In this document: piece by piece, positions 40,320-52,097 of the stretch
Numbering within the stretch: position 1 is the stretch's first letter
Layout of the letters: every line of letters begins with the position of its first letter
Assembly (NCBI GenBank): GCA_028023455.1
Contig: JAQFVV010006649.1
Span: 186,001-250,000, forward strand
Direction: 5' to 3'
DNA length: 64,000 bases
DNA from: Epiperipatus broadwayi
Taxonomy: Eukaryota; Onychophora; Udeonychophora; Euonychophora; Peripatidae
The notes under the pieces: generated by a model
What the model was told of the DNA's origin: nothing
Databases searched by the model: none
Seen by the model: only the letters and a program-made list of their open reading frames with translations
Program-made: the position numbers and the translations under genes

Positions 40320-43295
40320 TGTAACGGTCAGAATCGTGTATCTCGTTAACACACTGCAGAATTCAAACCCGAGACACGAACCTCAATACTCTAGAAGGGG
40401 TTGCCTTCTAAAAATCCTAAGTTCAAATCTAAAATCTATACTCCACAGCAACACCTACCTGATAACACATCTGACGCTACTAATAGCATAGTTTCTTGCC
40501 AGTGCCAGTGGTCATGGAAAAGCAAGAGACTATATTACAATAAATCATTATGTTCGCTAACTAACGACTATGGATGGTACAAAAAATATAAAGATACCGA
40601 AGTAATGGTGTGGATCACAGAAAATAAATATTTTCAAACTGATTAAAATTTAAATACAGTTTATTAATTAAACAGCCAGACCGTGCTGTCAATTCATTAA
40701 AATATATATTTATACATTTGAAATAAATTTAATGAAGTGCCATTTATATAAATGGCTTGTTAAGTTATTTATACTCTCTATACCTCGGGTTAATGCAAGA
40801 TAATATCATAATAATGTGCTTAAACAAAAGTACAGTTACATAAAGAAAGGTTGGTTTCAAGATATACTAGGCCTATGGCGAATATAACAGGTGTTTGCTT
40901 AAATTATATTGAATTCAAGAATAGTGCGGACGAAAGCTCGTTGAGCTAGAGGCATGGAAGTGGTTAAGACGCGAGCAATTGAATAAAATATCAACTTTAA
41001 TATTAAAAGAGAATGGCAGTACCAGTGGAGAATCAACATATAGGATGGAGTGTGATACGTTAAAACTACGTGGCTTTGTGAATTAAAATAAAATAATAAA
41101 CAATACAATTAAAGCAGATGGGATGGCATCTCGTCATGGTCCCCGTGAAAGGTTTTGGTCACAAACAGTCCGAGTTTGGCATTTTACCATGAACTCCATG
41201 GCTGGGTGACTTAGGCATAAAATTCCCAGGTATGACTTTCTAGCGCATACTCTATCTGGAAATCCCGAGAAAGAAAAAGGAAAGGTCTGAGCCGTAAATC
41301 CCTAGAGAAACAAAGGTCTCAACACCCCATATGCCTGCACCGGCAACACAATATAAAGCATAACAAATATATAGAAAAGGTAACTAAATAAGTAAAGGCG
41401 CTTAACCAATTCCTAAATAATTTTAAGATGGTCGGCACATTCTCGACCTCAACTTTTACAGTTCATAAGTTACGTAATATATACAATAAAATAAGTTATT
41501 TTAAAATAAGAAAAATGGAGGGGAATGCATGATTAAAAAGGGATTCATAAGGTTATACGTAGTCATGCATTTCTTTATATAGTCCACTTATTAATTTTGC
41601 GCATATCCTCACGTTATATAAAAAAATGCGAAATACACCTTTCTTAAAAGACAATTATTTAAAAGATTAATAAAAGATAAAATAAAGTAGCCCTCGAACA
41701 AGTGATTTTATAAGACATTTACTAAGGGGTCAGTTATACTATTCATCCGCAATAATATGGTGGCACACACAAAAAAAGAGAAATAATTCACTCATTCAAT
41801 GCCTTTCTAAGCATACTACTATAATAAAAGACATAAAATAAATTAGCAACTATATAAAATAAAAAATATCAACCCAAGAATAGAAAGAAAAGCACACAGA
41901 TTAGATTCCAAAATATTTTATAGAATTATGCAGTTTTATAATAAAAAAAATTACATTTAAATTTAGCTAGCATTAAGGGAAATAGACAACATAAGAGCTC
42001 TTGGGTTAATTGAGGTTACCTCATATCAATTGGGCAGTTTGTGCACATTTTCTCTTCTCCAGTTTTAATTGGAAGATTTAATGGAAGTTAAGCAGCATTT
42101 ATTTGAGGTGGCAGCTTCTTCGGTCCATGATCAAAGCTGACACATTTTCAGCAGCAGTGACAGTTTAGAATAGGTAAAGACATCCGATGGTATATGCCGC
42201 AGGTTGGCCATCCGAGAAAAAAGAGCCTTCAGACATTCTGCTGTGGTATAGGGCTGGCTTTAGCTTCTTGTAATAAATTTATATATTTAAAATACGGCGA
42301 ACTTCAGCTTTAATAAATATACTTCTCAAAATAATTCAACTAGTCAAAAATAGAGTTCAACTAATAAAGCATAGTCAAACACAATATATTTAAAGCTGAA
42401 TACAGACTAAGAATAAGCAATAGCAGAATTGAATAATAGCAAAAGCATAGAATAAGCATAAGCATAGCATAACAATAAAATCGGCCCTATATATACCAAG
42501 AGAGCTGACAATGGAACTACCCCACGGCGGTCACTGTAGAATCAAAAATAGATGCAAAAATAAAAACTGCCAACTTATCTTATCCAAATATCTGAAAACA
42601 GGGATTAGTAATTAATTTTACTTTTAAGATATTTGGATTAGAACTTTAATTTTGTTTTAACAATATTTTAATTAAAAAATACTTGAGTGGACATCTGTTG
42701 TTTATCTGATGTCAAAATATTCAAACCACTAATTAATGAATTTTACAAAATTTAACTAATTAAGCCTATTGTTATCTTCCCAACTCTCATTTACTTTTTA
42801 CATAAAATTTGTGGTGTGATTTTATAAATCTGAAAACAACAAAATTATTTTATTTTTTCAATTTTAAATGTTTAAATCTATTTACGGTTAAATATTATTT
42901 TACTAAATGAAAACAAATATTACAACTGTAATATTTCTAAAATAAATAGATTTAAAAAAAAATGACTTTAAATAATGACTCTATTATTTTATTTAAGTTT
43001 TAAAATGTATTATCACAGTCTGTGTGTAAATTTACTTATATAACCTACTTTTTAAAATGAATATGTATACATGCACATACTCGCAATTTATAAATTACTA
43101 ATGTTAAGGTTTTAAAATTATATATATCATGAGCATTAATACATTCTTGATCTAATTTAGGCGGGATTTCGGCATATAAGCGGCAGTACAGGCACACTAT
43201 GATAAATTGGGGTTTAAACTAGGGTATGAGGGTAGGAAAGAAGTGAGAGAAAGTGAAACAAAGATTTGCAAAGCAAATCTTATTGTTTCAATATG
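40320..43295 (-). repeat. right arm of the ~3 kb dispersed inverted repeat
   Basis: Reverse-complement homologue of 6,750-12,218 without the hAT and Merlin insertions. It begins TGTAACGGTCAGA and includes 'gaagtaatggtgtggatcac' (near 40,600) and 'agagctcttgggttaatt' (near 41,995), each with a diverged counterpart in the left arm. A TATATATAgGG-like box lies near 42,490 on the minus strand. Because it lacks both insertions, it shows the state before the hAT and Merlin insertions. Confidence 0.7.
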
Positions 43296-44107
43296 TGTGT
43301 GTATAGATGTATGGAGCATGCATGTGATATGTTGAAAGTTAAAAAGATTTATTAAAAGTGTACAGTATTTTAAAAATTGGGTACAGTCAATTAGTTTTTA
43401 ATTAAAAAATAATAAGCTTTTGAATAATGCAAGAGAAAGAGTATTTAAATAAAACAGTGTTTAATTTGAAAGAGTTAATAATTTTATTAAATAATTAATT
43501 TAATAATTATTTAGAGTTAATAAAAATTGTTAATTAACAAATTCATTTATTGTCTAGATGGTCATATGATAAAATTGTCTGGATTTAAAGTACAGAGTTC
43601 AAAAGCAGATCAATTAAAAGTCAATAATGACTATTAATTTAAATATAATAGACTGTTTAACTTATTGGTTTAATGAAGAGGAAATGCAGCCTTAATCTTG
43701 GTACATTGGTGGATAAAGAAGTAAGACACACACACTAGTATAAAAATAGAGACAATTAAAAAATACTTCAAGACTTCTGTTTCTTCCCACTTCATTTCAT
43801 TTAAATTTTAATTATATTTCAGTTTTGATGTAAATTGTTTTGTTTATATTTGACTATTTATTTTAAGTTAATGATAAAATTTAAAGTTTTGTAGTTTATC
43901 ATCTTCATAATCGAGTAAAAAACCAGTAAGTTGTCGATGCAGTGTTTTCTCCTTAAAAACAGAGATTCAACTATGTTGAAGAAAATTTTAATAGTTTCTT
44001 AAAGAAGCCAAAGGAAAAATCACAATATTGTTTCATTCTTATAACATTATTTAAATTCTGAACTTTGATAAAAAAACTACCTCCGGTATAAATAGTCAAT
44101 AAAAAAA
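43296..44107. other. AT-rich intron sequence, nothing recognised
   Basis: No motif or repeat relation was seen. Confidence 0.45.
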
Positions 44108-44258
44108 ATAAAAAATAGTCATAAATCACATGACTCCACTTCTTTTTAAGCTTGCAGGAAATAAACAAAGAGCTTTGCTAATTGCTCAACAAGCTTTGAG
44201 ATAAATGCTTAGCAAGAGAAAGCATTTAAAAGATCTCTATCTGAAAACCACCCTCTAT

Positions 44259-44301
44259 CCCCTGACTAATGGATTCTTGCTTTTGGCACTTCTCAGAGAG
44301 G
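44259..44301 (-). ncRNA. decayed hammerhead ribozyme copy
   Basis: Minus-strand order: stem I CCTCT, CTGAGAA, stem II GTGC/GCAA, GAAT in place of GAAA, then GTC and AGGGG. The G8 equivalent and the GAAA box are damaged, so it should be inactive. Confidence 0.5.
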
Positions 44302-44551
44302 CGACAGGGTAGTTTCAGACACTATTTATAGTCTTTGCTTTTAGTCTTAAGCAATGTTTTATTACTAAGACTTCTAATATATGGTATGGCTGAAGATCTC
44401 TCAGTCCCATATAGCTATTTAAGTTAGATAGCTGGGTTTGAGACATTTAGGTGCCTGAAAACTTCATATTTTCTACTCAATAGTCAACTCTTAGATAAAT
44501 GATGGCTTTGGGTTAGTGTTTTTAGATCTAGTGTCTGAAGCTACCCTAGCG

Positions 44552-44594
44552 CCTCTCTGAGGAGTGCCAAAAGCATAAAACCATGGGTCAGGGG
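44552..44594 (+). ncRNA. hammerhead ribozyme-like copy, stem III 3 bp
   Basis: CCTCT (44,552-44,556), CTGAGGA (44,557-44,563), stem II GTGC-caaaa-GCAT, AAAA instead of GAAA (44,577-44,580), stem III ACC-atg-GGT, cleavage site GTC ending at 44,589, then AGGGG pairing with CCTCT. Stems I and III are fully paired; loss of G12 should inactivate it. Confidence 0.65.
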
Positions 44595-44967
44595 ATGGGG
44601 GTGGTTTTCAGATAGAGATATTTTAAATGCTTTCTCATGCTAAGCATTTATCTCAAAGCTTGTTGAGCAATTAGCAAAGCTCTTTGTTTATTTCCTGCAA
44701 GCTTAAAAAAGAAGTGGAATCATGTGATTTATGACTATTTTTTTATAGACTGTTTATAGTCTTTGCTTTTAGTCTTAAGCAATATTTTATTGCTAAGACT
44801 TCTAATATATGGTTTGGCTGAAGATCTCTCAGCTCCATATAGTTATTTGAATTAGATAGCTGGGTTTGAAGACATTTAGGTATCTGAAAACTTCAGATTT
44901 TCTACTCAATAGAAATGTTGGCTTTGGATTGATGTTTTTAGATCTAGTGTCTGAAGCTACCCTAGCG

Positions 44968-45010
44968 CCTCTCTGAGGAGGGCCAAAAGCATGAAACCAT
45001 TGATCAAGGG
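44968..45010 (+). ncRNA. hammerhead ribozyme-like copy with GAAA intact
   Basis: CCTCT, CTGAGGA (44,973-44,979), stem II GGGC/GCAT with one mismatch, GAAA (44,993-44,996), ATC site ending at 45,005, then AAGGG. Core nucleotides are present, but stems I and III each have a mismatch. Confidence 0.6.
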
Positions 45011-45118
45011 ACAGAGGGTGGTTTTCAGATAGATATTTTAAATGCTTTCTCTTGCTAAGAATTTATCTCAAAGCTTGTTGAGCAATTAGCAAAGCTCTTT
45101 GTTTATCTCCGGCATGTT

Positions 45119-46344
45119 TTAACTAACTTTTAATTAGTCATTAATATTAATTACACTGGACGACATGATTTTTGTAACATTAGTAAAAATTTAGATAATT
45201 ATTTAATCCTCTTGTATAACAGCATTTGACAGCATTTTCTGCCATTTTTCTTTGTCTCACATATCAATGTAAAATATATGATAAAGTGATTACTACTTAT
45301 CAGAAAATAATAAATTTGACTTCATTTGATAAATATTTTTGTTTACTACTGAAAAAAATTTTAAATGTTCACATTTTGTTTCTATAAATATTAAAAAAAT
45401 GAGATCGTAATCAAAACAAAGAGTTTACATGTCATCGTTTCTAGAAAGATTATTTTCAGTTTTCAAAATCAATGAAATAATTCTTATTTATTATTTTTAA
45501 AAATCCAAACGAATATTTATTTATTTCTTATATCTAATGAATTATGCTTTAAAAGTTTAAATTTTTTGAATATTTATTGCAAAATCGTGATATTTTCATA
45601 CTTATAAATATAAGTAGATTGCTTACATTGAAGCTAATCTTGTAAATTGCTTCAGGCAATGTTTACATTCGCTGCTAATATAACATTATATTTTTGAAAA
45701 TAAAGTATTGCAAGTTAAAAATAAGTTATTAATGATTAATATTTCTTGATATTTAATAAATATAGTGTAAATTAATTTAAAATGGTAATAAGTTCACAAA
45801 TAAACACCTTTTTGGTCATTGGAACTATTTTCTTTAAACAATGTCATAAAATGCTGAATGCTTTACAGCCGTGGCAACAGACAATGGCTGAACATGTCAG
45901 GGCAGGGCTTATATCTATTGTAAAAGTGGGAATTTTGAAATTTCCCGCCTGCTACTGTAATTTTTTTAGCGAAGTTTTAATATAATAAAATATACCGTTT
46001 TACACGCATTTTAACGTATAATACTTATGGAAAAATTTGCCAGGAGGCAAATTGGCCAAAAGGCAAAATTCTGTCATCCTGAAGTATAATTGGGTTAAAA
46101 ACCATTTCACAGAGATGTCCTACCTCATCCCATTTTCAAGTACCTGTTTGTCCGTTATATGATGGGATTATTAAAATTATTTGTACCTGGCTTTACCCAA
46201 TGTAGAAAGAATTACCACAAGAGGTAGCATGGGTATTTCCGATGTATTCTATGAATCTTTAGGGGGCCCTTGTATGTTTATTTAAAGTTTAGTTTGATTC
46301 TGTCTTGTGAATAGTTAAGTGTTTTTATTTTATTTTATATAAAA
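45119..46344. other. AT-rich sequence; possible 5' part of the next element
   Basis: Mostly AT-rich. The stretch 45,860-46,340 is less AT-rich and adjoins the DDE-like pseudogene, so it may be that element's 5' untranslated part. No terminal inverted repeat was identified. Confidence 0.35.
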
Positions 46345-47939
46345 ATGGCAGGTTCTAGTCGTCAATATTGTAAAAATCCAGCAGATAAGTTTTGTTAATA
46401 TATGAACAATTTATTTTAAAGACACAGGCTACATCTATATCTGAGGAAGTTAAAAAGGTAAAAAGGCCTATTTTTTATATTTTAAGTGTCAAATTGGTGA
46501 TCAAGATAAAAGCTGAGCCCCTCATGTTTGCTGTGTGAATTGTCATGTAAATTTAGTGCAGTGGAAGAAAAATTCTATGCCGTTTGCTGTTCCTATGGTG
46601 TGGAAGGAACATTCTGACCATGTAAGTGATTGTTACTTCTGTATCACTAAAACAGAAGAGTATTCAAAAAAGCAAAGGAACAAAATTGAGTATCCAAATT
46701 TGCCTTCTGCACTAAGGCCAGTTCCTCACAGCCAGAAATTACCGGTGCCAATTATGCCTTTAAACTTAGACATTATGTTTGCCAGTGATTTTAATTCATC
46801 AGGATCTGATCTACAATTTCCCTGGGAATACCCGTAGTGACCCTGCATTTTATAAACTACCAGTGAACCTCACTTAATAACTCAGAACAAATTAAATGAT
46901 TTGGTACATAACTTGGGTTTGTCAAAACAAAAATCTGAACTTCTTGGTTCCAGACTTCAACAGTGGAACCTGTTAGATAAAAATGTGTTTCACTTTCCTG
47001 AAAATGGAATAAAACATTTTCAAGTTTTTATAAAAGGGAAGGATCACTATGTGTCTGTTATGATATTGATGGTTTAATAAAACGAGTTTAATATGGAATA
47101 AGTTCCTTCCGAGTGATGTATTTTCATAGATTCATCTATTCCTTTAGTCCATTCAGTGACAATGAAGAAAACTATGACAACTTAGCTATGATAGTAAATC
47201 AAGTTAAATATGAACAGTATCAGTGGGATATTTGTGGAGATTTAAAAGTGTCAGGTATATTTTTAGGGCTTCAGGGTTTTTTTTTTTTACAAAGTTTTGT
47301 TGTTTTTTGTCTCTATAGTCGAGCAACACAAGAACATTTCATTAAGATTGGTGTCATAAAACTTCTTCCAGGTACTGCAAACATAAAATATACTCTCCTT
47401 GTTAACCCCCCCCAAAAAAAAATACTTCTCATACCTCTCCATATTATGCTTGGATTAATGAAAAACTGTTAAAGTTATGGACAAAGGTAATAATTTTAAG
47501 TACCTAAAAAAAATATTTCCTCAGTTAGTGATACAGAATTAAAAGAAGGCATCTTTATCAGACTTCAAATAAGGAAACTTTTAAGTTTTTCTTTTTCAAA
47601 AAAAAATTAAATGATAAAGAATTGGCAGCTTGGAACTGTTTTGTAAGAGCAGTGAAAAGATTTCTGGGTAACAAAAAAGAGGAGAACTATAAAACCATCA
47701 TAGATGAACTTTTAAAAACCTATGAACTACTAGGATGTTGCATGTCCTTAAAAATGCATTTTTTGCATTAGCATTTGGTTTTTCCCCCACAAAATTTGGA
47801 TGCAGCAAGTGAGAGATTTTACTAGAATATCAGACCAATGGAAGTACAATACCAGGGATGCTGGAACTCATCTATGTTGGACAACTACTGCTGGTTTTTA
47901 AGAAGAGATGATTGTACTGAACATAAGAGAAAAAAGTGA
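46345..47939 (+). pseudogene. decayed multicopy transposase-like gene (unnamed DDE-like family)
   Basis: Seen: from ATG 46,345 (MAGSSRQYCKNPADKFC) through CCVNCHVNLVQW and MPFAVPMVWKEHSDHVSDCYFC (46,575-46,640), then IEYPNLPSALRPVPH, KLNDLVHNLGLSKQKSELLGSRL (~46,890), IDSS (~47,130), CGDLKVSGIFLG with TKFCCFLSL (~47,237-47,310), HIMLGLMKN (~47,442), and a tail YQGCWNSSMLDNYCW (~47,840) to a stop at 47,937. Several frameshifts and stops separate the blocks. I recall this as a multicopy, usually unnamed protein family in arthropods and some other animals. Conserved acidic residues (IDSS, CGDLK and one later) would fit a DDE transposase, but the superfamily is not assigned. The cysteine pairs near the N-terminus suggest zinc binding. 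Confidence 0.6.
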
Positions 47940-49740
47940 AATATTTTGTCACTGTTTGCTATCTTATCTTTAGTCAAATGTCTTTACTTAGATTTAACAT
48001 GTTTTACATATTTTTATTAAACAAACATTACAATGCAAAAATATAATGTCTTCTTTTTTTAATTCGAACACCAACCCCCGTAACAAAAAAACCCGTATGT
48101 GTTATAGTATTGAGCATACCATTTTAGGATTTAGAATGACAAAAAACTTTATATACAGCTATTTTCACCAATGTTACTTCAAAACAGTTTAAATTTGTTG
48201 ACCAGTGTTATTGGCCACTAAAATAATCAACTTACATATGCCAAGCTTAGGTATAGAACTATGAATTTCTATAAGATTATTAAACTTAGAACAAAAAAGA
48301 AGCATTATTTAAAATTATTTTATAAAGTTATCATAAAAGACAAATTTATGAAAACTAACTTTTACATTATTGTAAAGAAAAGACTATTTTCAAATTGTTT
48401 TATGTAAAAATGAATAACCTAGCTATTCATCTCAAATGCTTTAATTTGTTGATTGATTTGAATAGTTTTTCTGAATTGTCTATTGTGGAAATATAGCGTA
48501 ATATTTAATAAGAGAAGAAATAATTAAGCTTACATCATCATAATTAAAATAGCTCAAAAAATAGACCTGTAATAATAAAACTATATGAAAAGCAATTTAC
48601 AATTGAGAATATCCTTCTGCTCATTACACATCCGATTCTAATTGCCATTAAAATGTGTTTTAAAATTAAAAGAACTGTTGCTATTTAAATTTGTCTGCTA
48701 TCAGCTCTCTGCGATTATTTGAAGTGGTGAAGTTTTCATTTGTGAACATTTTTTAAAAGGGATTTTATTATAAATTCTCATCTCTACATATCTACTCTAT
48801 ATTAATGACAGACTGAGTATGTTATATATTACTTCAATGAAGAATAAAGAACCTCAAACAGATATAATTCGTTTATAGAGGGAAGAAAATTTTAATCTCT
48901 TATATATATATATATAAGGCTATTATCATAAAGTATATATCTGGAATTAATATAGTATATTATTGCTATTAATTATTATATTATAAACATGTTTGTACAG
49001 ACAATGTTAAAGGAATGGAATGGGTAGATATATAGTTGAAGGTTATTTTATGGCTTAATGTATTATTCCAGAGTTTTTTCAAATTAGTATTTAAAGTATA
49101 AATTATTGTACCCAGAAATATAACAGCCTTTTTGTATATTTCTGAAGAGTATTTTGAAGGAAAGTGTGATATTTTAAATTTTAATTAATAACTTTTAAAA
49201 CAGGTTCATTGCATATTGTTCTGTTTTAGAACATAACAGAAAAACAAATTGTGAATTTACATAAAAAAAAATAAAAGTTACAAATTATTACTGTGTCTAT
49301 TGGTGCATTTTATAATAACTTAAACATAGCCATAATAAAATAAAATTCAAAAAATCTTTAAAATGATACATCAAAACAGATTGCATATGATTTTTAAAAT
49401 GAAAAGATCAAACCAAAAATATTACTTTGTATACTGATGTGTTTATAATGACTTAAAATTAGATATAACAAGATAAAGTTACAGCAAAAATCAAGTGATA
49501 ATTTTAATAATTAATAACCTTATAAGCAAAAAATGAATGGCTCAAAAAAATTTGTATAAACATAACTATAATGCATAACTAGGCTCATATTGCATATATT
49601 AGTTCAGAATATTTGACAGAGCTATAATAATGTACAGTTCAAGTGATATATAATTTTGATTCTATATAATGAATCCTGATAGGAAACCCTGAAGTAAGTA
49701 TTGTTATTATGATTTGATTTATCAATAAATTATAAAAACA
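47940..49740. other. AT-rich intron sequence, nothing recognised
   Basis: Low-complexity TA repeats (e.g. 48,900-48,915) and chance frames only. Confidence 0.5.
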
Positions 49741-49846
49741 GGCAAAACTCACTATATATATTGTCAAACACAGCAAGCTAGAGTAATCAATGGATGCCAG
49801 AAGGCTTGTGCATAAAATCCCCATCTAGTGCCTACTCTTCCAATAT

Positions 49847-49886
49847 CCCCAGACTAGTTTCTGGCTTATGGACTTCGTCAGTGAGG
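49847..49886 (-). ncRNA. hammerhead ribozyme-like copy with intact core (family B)
   Basis: Minus-strand order: CCTCA (49,886-49,882), CTGACGA (49,881-49,875), stem II of three positions with one mismatch and a CATAA loop, GAAA (49,861-49,858), minimal stem III (A-U, C-G around TA), GTC, then TGGGG pairing with CCTCA. All core nucleotides are present. Weakness: the 10.1/11.1 position is A opposite A. It lies in the sense orientation of the DPH4-like intron. Confidence 0.65.
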
Positions 49887-50118
49887 AGCCTTGGATCTGA
49901 GAGCACAGCATCTAGATCTTAGGATCCAATGCAACCCTCCAGCAACCACCTTTTATCTCCATTTAACCACAAAACTATGAGTCTTAAATTGAAAACACCT
50001 TAATGTTTTCAATCCAAGCCCATCAGCTTATATAGTCATATGGGTCTGAACCAAAGATGGTTGCTGGAGGGTTGCATTAGATCCTAAGATCTAGATGCAG
50101 TGCTCTCAGATTCAAGGC

Positions 50119-50158
50119 TCCTCACTGATAAAGGCCATAAGCCAGAAACTAGTCTGGG
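50119..50158 (+). ncRNA. hammerhead ribozyme-like copy, G8 lost (family B)
   Basis: CCTCA, CTGATAA (50,124-50,130), stem II GGC-cataa-GCC flanked by A on both sides, GAAA (50,144-50,147), C-TA-G, TC, then TGGGG from 50,154. The general-acid G8 is an A here, so activity is unlikely. Confidence 0.6.
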
Positions 50159-50439
50159 GATATTGGATGAGAGGCACTAGATGGGGATTTTATGCACAAG
50201 CCTTCTGGCATCCATTGATTACTCTAGCTTGCTGTGTGTGGCAATATATATAGTGAGTTTTGCCTATTTTAACAACAGTTATACACAAGCATAAGAGGAC
50301 GAAGTCATGTGATGTTTATTGGCAATAAATTATAACCAAGAGTGACTTTTTCCTATATGAATATTCTCTTGTGTTTCTCTATCACAAAATCTGAAAAAAC
50401 CATTGATATATAATTACCCATGAAAATATTTGTGCTAAT

Positions 50440-52097
50440 ATATTGTAACGATTGCAATATACATGCATTACATATGTTTATAATTTAAAAAAAAAAAAAT
50501 TATGAAGAAAAAAAGAAAACAAAAATAATTTAAAAGTAGATTTTTAAAAATAAAATTAATAAAAAAGAAAGATGGCATCATTTTTTTGGAGAATAGATTG
50601 CTTTTATTAAAAATAAAGGTAAGGAAAGAGAATCATGTCACATAAATAATTGAAAAAAAAAAAAGTAAATGTTAAAAAAATAAATAAATGTAAAAGATTT
50701 TAAAGTAAAATTTTCAATAGAATTAATTAGTGAAAGAAATCTTGTCAACTATCTCATTGGTAAGGAGGCAGTTAAATTTTGAAAGAGTCGAGGCCAATAA
50801 GATAATAGATGCATCTAAAAAAAAATTAGATAAATAAATGTAATGTAATCAAAAACCAAATTAAAAATATGATAAAAATTAGACAATGGGAGAGGTAAGT
50901 ATAAAAGTGGTGGCTTGTCCATTGTTATTTAGTTTGCTCAGTTTTTTCCAGTTGTTCAGTTTTCCAGTTTCAGGGTTAGTTTTTGATAGAATTCAGAGTT
51001 GATTAATTATTAAGTGGATTCATCATTGATGTTATTACTGAGAGCATAATCAATGAGATCCTCAGAGAGTCAGTTATTACTTCCTGCAGAAAATCTAATC
51101 ACAGAAGTCATAGATGTAGCAACATACATTGCTAAAGGACTTTTGGAATGTTCATCTGGGCTTCATGCCCCAGGTCCTTGGCTCCATTAACTTCTCTCAC
51201 TTGTGATCAATGCCTTGACTGTAATATAGATGCTGCCGTATACTCTCTCTTTCCCCTATTGTTTGCAGACGCAAAGCAAGGAAAAAAAACCCATGAAGCC
51301 ATCACTGAAAACTGAAAGGCCAGCTATCTGGAAATTTAGAACCAAAGGAAATGGGTCAACTGCAGAAAGATGATATCATCTCACCATAATAAAAAAAAAC
51401 TTAGATAAATATAACTTTGCAATCGTAAATTAAGTGACTAGACATTCTTAAATGTAATAAACTATAAATGAAGATCAATTAATGATATTGAATTACTGAT
51501 AATTATTGCATATTTATTGGTTTCATTTATTTAATTGTACTAAATATTTATTTGATTGTGTATGTATATGAATAAAGTGTTTATTTAAATGTTGCTTGGT
51601 CTATAGTCTCTCTCTTTTAACTGTGTCACAAGAAGTTTAAGATTATAAATATTTACATGTATTAGTTAGTATTGTGTTGGATCCCCTGATTAAGATGTTT
51701 GACTTAGCCTGGGGAAATCTCAAGTGCTGGGTTCATGTGCCTGTCATCTGAGCATGCCAGCTATATACAACCTATATGGCTGGATGGTGCCTAAGACTTG
51801 TTCTCAAAACAAATAGTGTTTAAAATGGTCAGAGTTATCCCAGTAGTATTAGGGATGCTATGGTCAGGAAAAATGATAGGGGCTGTGTGTTTGTGTAGCT
51901 TCGATGTGAGCCATAAGTATCATTGATGGTTAATCTATCAATGATATTCTACCCCTTTGCTTGAATATGCAATCCTGTGTTGTTGATGTTAAATAAATAT
52001 GAAAAGAAATAATAATAAAGCCAATCATATAAATAAAAGTAAATAATAGAAAAAAAAAATTTTTTAAATAGAAATTCATACAGGATCATTACAATAT
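50440..52097 (+). mobile_element. solo-LTR-like unit with TATA box and poly(A) signal
   Basis: The unit runs from TGTAACGATTGC (50,444) to GATCATTACA (52,093), with ATAT on both sides; in TA-rich DNA that duplication is weak support. Inside, in the order expected of a plus-strand LTR, are TATAAAAG (50,900-50,907) followed by TCAGTT (50,938), and AATAAA (51,571-51,576). At 1,650 bp it would be a long LTR without internal sequence, i.e. a solo LTR. No coding frame was recognised. Confidence 0.5.
50900..50907 (+). promoter_or_regulatory. TATA box of the LTR-like unit
   Basis: TATAAAAG is followed by a moderately GC-richer stretch and a TCAGTT initiator-like word about 38 nt downstream. Position within the unit fits a U3/R boundary. 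Confidence 0.4.

Larger units (their letters stand above)
44108..45118. mobile_element. hammerhead-bearing inverted plus tandem repeat cluster (retrozyme/Penelope pLTR-like)
   Basis: Three copies of one unit are arranged minus, plus, plus. Inverted arms are 44,108-44,322 and 44,531-44,745. The plus unit from about 44,333 is repeated in tandem from about 44,753 to 45,118. Shared blocks include 'tcaaagcttgttgagcaatt', 'agcaaagctctttgtttat' and 'tctactcaatag'. Each copy has a hammerhead-like core. The two plus-strand cleavage sites are 416 nt apart, so a ribozyme-bounded monomer would be 416 nt. Inverted and tandem pLTR arrangements are known for Penelope-like elements. No protein is encoded, so this would be a non-autonomous member. 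Confidence 0.7.
49741..50264. mobile_element. hammerhead-bearing foldback (family B)
   Basis: Arms 49,741-49,948 and 50,057-50,264 are inverted and highly similar, with a ~108-bp spacer. Shared blocks include 'atcaatggatgccagaaggc' and 'gcaaccctccagcaacc'. Each arm holds one hammerhead-like core. The spacer has 'agtcatatgggtctgaacc', resembling sequence in the 44.4 and 59.2 kb units, so B looks like a subfamily of the same elements. Confidence 0.75.
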
